A DNA stretch of 5,431 bases. It comes from Bacteroidota bacterium (lineage in GTDB: Bacteria > Bacteroidota > Ignavibacteria > UBA10030). The notes under the pieces are model-generated. The model searched no databases, was not told where the DNA came from, and was given only the letters and a program-made list of their open reading frames with translations. The stretch covers positions 1,623 through 7,053 of the forward strand of contig DMMN01000107.1 in the NCBI GenBank assembly GCA_003453835.1, written 5' to 3'. Positions 1 through 4,682 of this stretch are shown piece after piece. How positions within the stretch are numbered: the first letter of the stretch is position 1; each line of letters opens with the position of its first letter. Both the position numbers and the translations under genes were made by a program.

Positions 1-1071
1 CGATTCACTGACGGCCCAGACGAGAATCAGCATACCGCCGTAGAACAACGGACCAAAAATCATCGGCAGGATGATCTCCCAGCCGCCCTCCCGGTAGAGA
101 ACAAGATAGAGCTCGAACGCAAGGCCGATGGCGACGACAATCCCCACAAGTACTCCGATGCGAAAGCCAAGCTCGAATGCACGGAGCCGCTTAAACGCGA
201 CGACCGCCATCGTAATGACGATTATAACATAAAGAAGAACCAGCGCAACCTGGTAGTAGTTCAGAACATCTACATTCTTGTACTTTTCCGGAACGCCATA
301 GTCGATCTCGAATTTCGAGACGGCATTTCCGACGATGCCGATCTTGAACTCAATCTTGTTCTTCAATTCCGGCGACGTCGTCGACCAGACAAATTCGTAG
401 TCGGTTCTGTGGGCTTGTTCGACCTTTTTTTCCGACTCAAATGTGGCACGAGAAGTTCCCCCCACCGACATGCGATAGTCCACCGTCACATCGGCGGACT
501 TCCGACCGACCGTATCGTCCGAGAGGTTTTCCATCTTGGAGTGACGAGCGAGAAACATCCTTGCCAGCTCCTTTGCCTCCGTCTGGTTCACTGATGGGAC
601 CTGAAGCGTGTCCGGTGTCCTCCGCTCGAAGCCAATCAGACGTCCCTGTACGTCAAACTGCAGATTGACATCTCCCGCCAGAACCTTTGCAGCACGCTCC
701 GCCTCCTTCCGCGAATCATCCCCTCCGCTTCCAAACAAGAGCGACATCGGCGATTTCTTCATCCATCGCACATCCCAAAAGTACCCCGGGATGTGTGCCG
801 CAAGCAGATTATTCCCCTTCTCGATCCCAAACTCGCGATGGACTTGCCGAACGAGAAGGCGATTCTGTTTCAGGCGCGAGTCGACACGCATATCGCCGGA
901 TTCGATTCCAAGGTCGGTGAGCGTGCGGCCGGCCAACTCAGTTATGGCAGTCACATCGAGAGGCAACCTGATCCCGCCGGAAGGGTGCGCCACGGGGGCG
1001 AATTGAATAATGAAGATTGCTGAAACAACTATAAGGACGAGAAATGGAAGGAGCGTCTTCAGCTTATCCAT
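1..1071 (-). CDS. Large membrane protein resembling the N-terminal half of a CPBP (CAAX-protease-like) intramembrane metalloprotease; 3' end outside window
   Basis: The reading frame is open for 357 codons from an ATG at 1071 to the left edge, so the C-terminus is missing. One hydrophobic segment at about residues 7-24 anchors a hydrophilic region of about 250 residues (25-270), probably outside the cytoplasm. At least three further membrane segments follow (about 274-294, 300-326, 332-355). The soluble part has FWDVRW (98-103) and a Q-G-R-L-I-G-F-E-R stretch (142-150), which I associate with long CPBP-family proteins that carry an extracytoplasmic domain before the protease core. The glutamate and histidine motifs of that core would lie beyond the window, so the protease call is inference. 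AGAGG sits 11 bases before the ATG. The gene follows the LysE gene by 55 bases and may be cotranscribed. It could instead be another multi-pass protein of unknown function. Confidence 0.6.
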   Translation of the reverse strand, partial: MDKLKTLLPFLVLIVVSAIFIIQFAPVAHPSGGIRLPLDVTAITELAGRTLTDLGIESGDMRVDSRLKQNRLLVRQVHREFGIEKGNNLLAAHIPGYFWDVRWMKKSPMSLLFGSGGDDSRKEAERAAKVLAGDVNLQFDVQGRLIGFERRTPDTLQVPSVNQTEAKELARMFLARHSKMENLSDDTVGRKSADVTVDYRMSVGGTSRATFESEKKVEQAHRTDYEFVWSTTSPELKNKIEFKIGIVGNAVSKFEIDYGVPEKYKNVDVLNYYQVALVLLYVIIVITMAVVAFKRLRAFELGFRIGVLVGIVVAIGLAFELYLVLYREGGWEIILPMIFGPLFYGGMLILVWAVSES

Positions 1072-1126
1072 GATTGATGATGCCTCTTTTCACCGTACAT
1101 CCAAATCGGTGGGATGAAAACCTCAC

Positions 1127-1738
1127 TTATCGAAAACTCAGAATCGCAAGGACGCCAAACGCAATGATGAGGATACCGGAGATTCTGTTGACCCACCCGA
1201 GGCCGACATGACTGATCTTGTCCCGAAACAGCGTCACACTCGTGCTCAGCGTCAGAAACCAGAGCACGGAACCGAGAAACACACCGAGGACCAGCGTCCA
1301 GGCAGAAGATAAGTCTAGTCCGTTGCCGAGACCGAGCGCAGCAAAGATACCGATAAACGCCAGGATGGAGATGGGATTGGTGAGAGTCAACAGGAATGTC
1401 GAAACGTACGAGGCCAGGAGTCCCCTCCCATTGATAGGCACCGATTGGTTGGCAGGTCGGGCAATGAACGTCTTGATTCCCAAATAACAAAGAAACACGC
1501 CGCCGATGAGGCGGAACCAGATTTGTTGACTGAGGAGGAGATTCGAAACGACCGAGAGGCCGAAGGCCGCAATGCAGCCGTAAATGGCATCGGCGGAAGC
1601 GGCTCCGAGCCCGATGATAAATCCGGGCACATGGCCCTCGGCTAAAGTTTTCCGAATGCAGAGGATGCCGATGGGCCCGACCGGAAGCGCTAAGGAGAAA
1701 CCGATAACGATCCCTTCGAGTAAAAAATTATGCTCCAC
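1127..1738 (-). CDS. LysE-family (LysE/RhtB-type) amino-acid/metabolite exporter
   Basis: A 203-residue inner-membrane protein, close to the usual LysE/RhtB length of about 200-210. Family marks are PVGPIG (19-24) after the first helix, a G-x6-ADAIY stretch (43-53) in the second, and LTNP (119-122) before the fourth. About six hydrophobic segments cover 8-28, 39-68, 74-92, 108-136, 145-170 and 182-201. Members export amino acids or related small metabolites using the proton gradient; the substrate cannot be told from sequence. The start is GTG at 1738: an in-frame stop lies only six codons upstream, no ATG is available before the conserved N-terminus, and the usual opening (hydrophobic, then GFSLALPVGP) begins right after it. 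No clear Shine-Dalgarno sequence precedes it. The upstream gene ends 127 bases earlier. Confidence 0.92.
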   Translation of the reverse strand: MEHNFLLEGIVIGFSLALPVGPIGILCIRKTLAEGHVPGFIIGLGAASADAIYGCIAAFGLSVVSNLLLSQQIWFRLIGGVFLCYLGIKTFIARPANQSVPINGRGLLASYVSTFLLTLTNPISILAFIGIFAALGLGNGLDLSSAWTLVLGVFLGSVLWFLTLSTSVTLFRDKISHVGLGWVNRISGILIIAFGVLAILSFR

Positions 1739-1778
1739 GCGTATCCCGAGGTTTTATGTTGTGTTCGAGTGGCTATCG

Positions 1779-1801
1779 ATGCGGGAACGGCGCTCCCGCG
1801 T
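1779..1801 (-). other. Hairpin in the gap before the LysE gene
   Basis: GCGGGA (1781-1786) pairs with TCCCGC (1794-1799) around a seven-base loop. It is extended by one G-T and one A-T pair to 1779-1801. A competing outer pairing, CGATGC (1777-1782) with GCATCG (1807-1812), is possible. No T-run follows on the minus strand, so a simple intrinsic terminator is not supported. It may be a transcript-processing or stability element, or chance. Confidence 0.25.
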
Positions 1802-1836
1802 GCGGTGCATCGTGCCGGACCGTACGAATGGAAGGA

Positions 1837-1853
1837 TCACTGCTACGCAGTGA
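1837..1853 (-). terminator. Possible hairpin terminator after the 96-residue gene
   Basis: TCACTGC (1837-1843) and GCAGTGA (1847-1853) form a perfect seven-pair stem around a TAC loop. It starts 12 bases past the stop codon of the 96-residue gene. This is the right place for a transcription end, but the minus-strand sequence after it (ATCCTTCC) is not a T-run, so intrinsic termination would be weak. Confidence 0.3.
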
Positions 1854-1865
1854 GTGTGCGAAGTC

Positions 1866-2156
1866 TTAGAACGCTCCGCGAGACCTCGCCTCGGCGCTAC
1901 TGAGGCGAACGAGTTCATCCTCGATGAATTCCCTGATCACGGGTTTCAGATATCGATCTTCGATGCCGATCTCCGCCAAACCTTGTGCCAGGACCGATGC
2001 TTTCTTGGGTGGAGCCAATTTCTTGTTGACGACGATGAGGCGCTCTTCTTTGAGAACGCAGAAACCTCCCTCGAAGTCTCCTTTTTCATATCGAACCGTG
2101 ATCCCACTGCTGTCGGCGAGAGATTCAAGTTCTTTCAAGAGCTGCTCTTGTGTCAT
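1866..2156 (-). CDS. Short conserved-looking protein of unknown function (96 residues)
   Basis: I do not assign a function. The protein is soluble, with no signal peptide or membrane segment. It starts with an amphipathic helix (residues 3-16, LLKELESLAD). A probable beta hairpin follows, VRYEKGDFEGGFCVLKEE (21-38) then LIVVNKKL (40-47). Helices then run through 53-65 and 70-85 (REFIED at 75-80). From memory, small proteins with a GG-x-C-x-L core, an I/V-N-K-x-L strand and a C-terminal REF/REI helix occur in several bacterial phyla without a known role, which fits a real gene. The ATG at 2156 has no visible Shine-Dalgarno sequence. Base composition (32/60 G+C at 1981-2040) is close to that of the left-hand genes, so it probably belongs to the resident chromosome rather than to the AT-rich block to its right. 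Confidence 0.75.
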   Translation of the reverse strand: MTQEQLLKELESLADSSGITVRYEKGDFEGGFCVLKEERLIVVNKKLAPPKKASVLAQGLAEIGIEDRYLKPVIREFIEDELVRLSSAEARSRGAF

Positions 2157-2204
2157 AGAGACTGCTACGACTACGGTTGTTGAAATGAATTGTTGCGCGA
2201 AAAA

Positions 2205-2233
2205 AACTTAGGGTATTTTGACGTCAGTATCAA
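2205..2233 (-). promoter_or_regulatory. Weak candidate promoter for the 96-residue gene
   Basis: On the minus strand TTGATA (2233-2228; 5 of 6 to the sigma-70 -35 consensus) and TAAGTT (2210-2205; only 3 of 6 to the -10 consensus) are 17 bases apart. They lie about 49 bases before the ATG at 2156. The TAAGTTTT run also approaches the TAnnTTTG -7 element of Bacteroidota promoters. The fit is modest in either reading, and an 8-base palindrome TGACGTCA (2219-2226) falls in the spacer. Confidence 0.25.
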
Positions 2234-2575
2234 GTCTCCATCTTTTCTCTTGATTCAACCCACCAGGTTTTTGCTGTTGCTTTTGCTTGCGGGTGGTAAC
2301 TATTTTGAAAACAGGAAAGGAGTATGAAAGACAAGAAAGGATTGACTTGCGCGGCAAGTGTGAACATGTCCAAATGAGCGGACGCTAGCGGTCATTGTCT
2401 AAAACGTACAATAGTATTTGGTAAGGATTTCAGAAAATCCTAAGGACCGGCACAGTTCCAAACGGGAGGGGGAGTGCGTTATCCGCACAAAGGGGAGCTT
2501 GAGACGGATTAGGATGCAATGTTTGTTAACGAGGAAGAGTTGGAAAGTAGTCAGCCCAATCAGATATTGCAAGCT
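2234..2575. other. Intergenic stretch without a convincing gene; possible junction of the AT-rich block
   Basis: About 340 bases between the candidate promoter of the 96-residue gene and the 3' end of the toxin gene. Visible here: an AGGAAAGGAG stretch directly before an ATG at 2324 (+ strand) that opens only 17 codons and stops at 2375; a hairpin AGGATTT/AAATCCT (2424-2441, four-base loop); a hairpin GTGCG/CGCAC (2474-2488, five-base loop); and a 41-codon plus-strand ORF at 2519-2644 that overlaps the toxin gene's 3' end. Neither hairpin is followed by a T-run on the minus strand, so no clear terminator for the toxin operon is seen. No tRNA, transposase remnant or terminal repeat was recognised. 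Confidence 0.5.
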
Positions 2576-2989
2576 TCAACGAGAGAGCGCGTCAATTACA
2601 ATTTGCTGCACAATACGGCTATCTCTAATTCCGGCCCTGATTAGCTCCAAAAATGTATCGCCTAGCTTGTGGTCTGCCTTAATGAAGTCCATTCCAGATT
2701 CGCGCTCAAGTTCTGTACTCAGGAATGCCTTGTCACAATTAACGGCACATAGGCTTGGAAGGGACGCGCACACATGTCGGGGAATCTCGACGTATGTGAC
2801 GGGTGCGTCACTAGCCGAAGGATTGCGAGAATCTCGGAGACAGCGTCGTTTTACTTTTTCAATTTGTGTGCTTGGATAGACAATTACAAGATCGTTGGAC
2901 GCGGTCTTATGCACAACTATTTGGTAGTGAGGATCATATCCAGTGTTGCGAAAATCCCTTATCAGGAATACGTCCCCTGATTCTAACAT
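2576..2989 (-). CDS. Candidate toxin of a Panacea-antitoxin pair (137 residues, family not recognised)
   Basis: The toxin role is inferred from position. Its ATG shares one base with the TAA of the upstream Panacea antitoxin gene (TAATG), so it is very likely translated by coupling; no separate ribosome binding site is needed. No signal peptide or membrane segment is seen. The N-terminal half looks beta-rich: GDVFLIRDF (5-13), QIVVHK (23-28), LVIVYPSTQ (34-42), TYVEIP (65-70). The opening GDVFLI, then I-V-V, then V-x-P-S-T, recalls the order of strands in PemK/MazF-type SH3-like barrels, but the similarity is too weak to name the family. A cluster H72, C74, C81, C85 follows. The C-terminal third is helical (about 108-136). 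Homology to a known toxin fold, or a function other than toxicity, cannot be decided by eye. Confidence 0.8.
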   Translation of the reverse strand: MLESGDVFLIRDFRNTGYDPHYQIVVHKTASNDLVIVYPSTQIEKVKRRCLRDSRNPSASDAPVTYVEIPRHVCASLPSLCAVNCDKAFLSTELERESGMDFIKADHKLGDTFLELIRAGIRDSRIVQQIVIDALSR

Positions 2990-3699
2990 TAGGTGTTGAG
3001 GTTAGAACTAAATTCTCGCATCTCTTCTAGCAAATCGGCCTGCTCATCTTCTGAAATTTCTTCGAAGGGATCATCGAAACCATGTTTTGCAAACATGGGG
3101 TGTCTTCTGTCTGCGTTCATAAGAAAGTCTTCGTAATAGATGTCTTCCCGCTTTGTCTTGCCAGAACTGAAAAGGAGCGCGTATTTATCCCATTCTGGAT
3201 ATGCGTGACTAATGTCGGACAAGACAAACTCGCCTCGATATCGTTTTCCAATTTCAGCAAAGTGATACAGTGAAAAGTCCATAGCGTCCAAGTCTGATTT
3301 CGAAAACTGAACTTCTTGAAGTTCCGATGACGCCAGCACAACATAATATTCTCTTGATCTGATAATGGGACATGGCTTCTCAAAGAAAACTACCCCCGGC
3401 TCTACGAGAATGTCCTTAAGAGTTGTCCCACCGGGCCCGTAAGAAAAGGCGTAGTAATCATCCATCGATACAGGACGCGCGTGTTTTCGCACGTGGTACC
3501 GGTCTGCGAAGAATGCAAGTTTTAGGAGGCCCATATAGTTGTACTCGCCACCGACAGCGCGCAGCAAGTATTGTAGCATTGCGGTTCCCTTCTCAAGCGA
3601 AAAAGGAAAACGCAATTTCGGATGGTAGAGGGGTTCCATCTGGTGATAACGATACGAGATTAGTATTTCAAAATCAACCGCATTATGCATTAGTGACAT
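2989..3699 (-). CDS. Panacea-domain (SocA-like, DUF4065) antitoxin
   Basis: A 236-residue protein whose core (about 36-175) shows the Panacea pattern. The opening helix MLQYLLRAVGGEYNY (41-55) leads into LLKLAFFADRYHVRKHARPV (58-77). Next come a Y-x-A-F-S-Y-G-P-G segment (83-91), a helix beginning FSKSDLDAMD (132-141), and SHAYPEW (164-170). Panacea domains act as antitoxins for many unrelated toxins; Caulobacter SocA also delivers its toxin SocB to ClpXP. Here the antitoxin gene comes first and overlaps the putative toxin gene by one base. The start at 3699 is supported by AGAGGA eight bases upstream; M21 and M41 lack such a site. Two parts exceed the common short (about 150-170 residue) form: some 35 N-terminal residues, and a strongly acidic tail (209-229, ten Asp/Glu). 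No good -35/-10 pair was found upstream. Confidence 0.9.
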   Translation of the reverse strand: MSLMHNAVDFEILISYRYHQMEPLYHPKLRFPFSLEKGTAMLQYLLRAVGGEYNYMGLLKLAFFADRYHVRKHARPVSMDDYYAFSYGPGGTTLKDILVEPGVVFFEKPCPIIRSREYYVVLASSELQEVQFSKSDLDAMDFSLYHFAEIGKRYRGEFVLSDISHAYPEWDKYALLFSSGKTKREDIYYEDFLMNADRRHPMFAKHGFDDPFEEISEDEQADLLEEMREFSSNLNT

Positions 3700-3748
3700 A
3701 TCCTGGATCCTCTGTCGAAAACATCATCTTTGTTGCATTCTCGAGAGT

Positions 3749-3874
3749 TTAGCAGGTTTCGCCGTAACCGTACCATCTCAAATAAAATGGCAAACCTGTC
3801 CGCCAAATCAACAGCTTGCCCAAACTGAAATACAGGGCAGCGAGGGTGGCTTCTGGTGCACCGGACTTCGGCAT
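3749..3874 (-). CDS. Candidate small ORF (41 residues) between the HEPN-like and antitoxin genes
   Basis: An ATG at 3874, preceded by AGGGG with a five-base gap, opens 41 codons ending in TAA at 3749. The product has a short hydrophobic stretch (LAALYFSLGKLLIW, 11-24) and ends in an aromatic-rich LRWYGYGETC. It lies 40 bases after the HEPN-like stop and 49 bases before the antitoxin start, on the same strand, so it could be a member of one transcript. It is unrecognised. A 41-codon ORF can arise by chance, and the same bases may be promoter or leader for the antitoxin gene. Confidence 0.3.
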   Translation of the reverse strand: MPKSGAPEATLAALYFSLGKLLIWRTGLPFYLRWYGYGETC

Positions 3875-3914
3875 GAGTTCCCCTACTCGTGTGGGTGTGT
3901 TCCTGAGGGTGCCT

Positions 3915-4502
3915 TCAGAGGTTTGTAATTGGCAATAATCGGTTTCGCTCAGTTTTCTTTCGGTGCGCCCTAATTTGTTTGCTGTTGTCTTTTAGCAAGC
4001 TGGCGAGTTCGTTGGTGAGCCCGTTGATTCGTACTACGAACTGTTCAAGTTCTTGGACTCTGGGAAATGTTTTCTCTCCCTTGAAGATCTTTAGCGCGTT
4101 CTTTGAAGCTTTGTACCTCTGTGCAAAAGGCTCACCCATTGGAAAGAATCTTCCCATAAACCATTCTGAATGAACATAATTGTTTCTCTGTACGTCAACG
4201 TCGCCAAGAGTCTTGTTGAGTTCATCCAACTTCGTTAATTGTGTTCTATCGGAAACTCGGTAACGGAAGAGTACGTTAAGGAGCCTCTGTAGGTTCATAA
4301 AGGGTTCACCCGCTGTGATTCTAGTCGTCATTCCGAGGTCATCGCTGATAAGCTGGGCAATTCCATCTTTTATTTGTTTTTCAAGGCTGTTGAAGCTTAC
4401 AACGATCTGGCCAATTAAGTTGAGGTAAGAGTTGACAAAGTCTTCCGTATCTGGATGGTCTTCTGTCGTGTTTTCTTCGGAGGGGGAGATCAGGTTTTTC
4501 AT
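3915..4502 (-). CDS. HEPN-like protein with an R-x4-H motif, function unknown (195 residues)
   Basis: A soluble, mostly helical protein. Helix 1 (about 20-55) runs through SYLNLIGQIVVSFNSLEKQI. A second helical region (66-83) contains FMNLQRLLNVLFRYR. Helix 3 (88-100) leads to RNNYVHSEW (106-114). Polar R106 and H111 with N107 match the R-N-x3-H form of the R-x4-6-H motif that carries catalysis in HEPN ribonucleases of toxin-antitoxin and phage-defence systems. The C-terminus is basic (K/R-rich, 171-189), which may favour nucleic-acid binding. The ATG at 4502 is chosen because AAGGG lies eight bases upstream. The frame continues upstream to a TTG at 4637 that has no ribosome binding site, giving 45 extra residues at most. 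No nucleotidyltransferase (MNT) partner is adjacent. Whether the protein is an active RNase is inference from one motif. Confidence 0.75.
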   Translation of the reverse strand: MKNLISPSEENTTEDHPDTEDFVNSYLNLIGQIVVSFNSLEKQIKDGIAQLISDDLGMTTRITAGEPFMNLQRLLNVLFRYRVSDRTQLTKLDELNKTLGDVDVQRNNYVHSEWFMGRFFPMGEPFAQRYKASKNALKIFKGEKTFPRVQELEQFVVRINGLTNELASLLKDNSKQIRAHRKKTERNRLLPITNL

Positions 4503-4544
4503 TGCTAGTACCCTTGGCAGGATAGTTATGAAAGGTTGAGCGCG

Positions 4545-4682
4545 ATGGACATAGAAACTTGTTTCGAAGATATGAAAGAGTTTCTCAAGACGTCCATCGG
4601 AGAGCTGATACGTATCAACAGGTGTGTCAAAGACCAAGAATCAGGCATAGAAATCGCGAGAATCATTTCCAATCGAAATTAG
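4545..4682 (+). CDS. Weak candidate small ORF (45 residues), divergent from the HEPN-like gene
   Basis: On the plus strand an ATG at 4545, preceded by AAGG nine bases upstream, opens 45 codons to a TAG at 4680. The product begins MDIETCFEDMKEFLK and is rich in charged and amphipathic helix residues, so it looks protein-like. It lies in the gap between the PAP2 and HEPN-like genes, would be divergent from the latter by 42 bases, and runs 20 bases into the 3' end of the PAP2 gene. It is the only plus-strand candidate in the window with any appeal. It directly opposes the possible N-terminal extension of the HEPN-like frame, so at most one is real. Confidence 0.2.
   Translation: MDIETCFEDMKEFLKTSIGELIRINRCVKDQESGIEIARIISNRN

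Noticed and set aside
608..1006. 132-codon plus-strand ORF
   Set aside because: It opposes the CPBP-like gene, which has a continuous 357-codon frame, a ribosome binding site and a coherent membrane layout. The plus-strand product is rich in Arg/Ser/Pro and has no recognisable domain.
1059..1490. 143-codon minus-strand ORF overlapping the LysE gene
   Set aside because: It is a frame-shifted reading of the LysE gene's second half and the following gap; the LysE frame carries all family motifs.
2424..2441. Seven-pair hairpin AGGATTT/AAATCCT as a terminator for the toxin operon
   Set aside because: It is about 135 bases beyond the toxin stop, AT-rich, and not followed by a T-run on the minus strand.
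2157..2575. tRNA, att site or insertion-sequence ends at the left edge of the AT-rich block
   Set aside because: No cloverleaf, no CCA-ending stem, no matching direct repeats near 4.65 kb and no transposase fragment could be seen.
2519..2644. 41-codon plus-strand ORF (begins MFVNEEELES) overlapping the toxin gene's 3' end
   Set aside because: The product looks protein-like, but it is short, more than half of it opposes the toxin coding sequence, and the AGGA before it is very close to the ATG. Not enough support to annotate.
2418..2879. 153-codon plus-strand ORF opposite the candidate toxin
   Set aside because: It begins at a TTG without a ribosome binding site and gives Arg/Ser-rich sequence. 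The toxin frame on the other strand is fixed by its coupling to the antitoxin.
4606..4617. Perfect 12-base palindrome TGATACGTATCA as an operator
   Set aside because: About one such palindrome is expected by chance in a window this long, and no second copy was noticed near another promoter. It is mentioned only as part of the gap finding.
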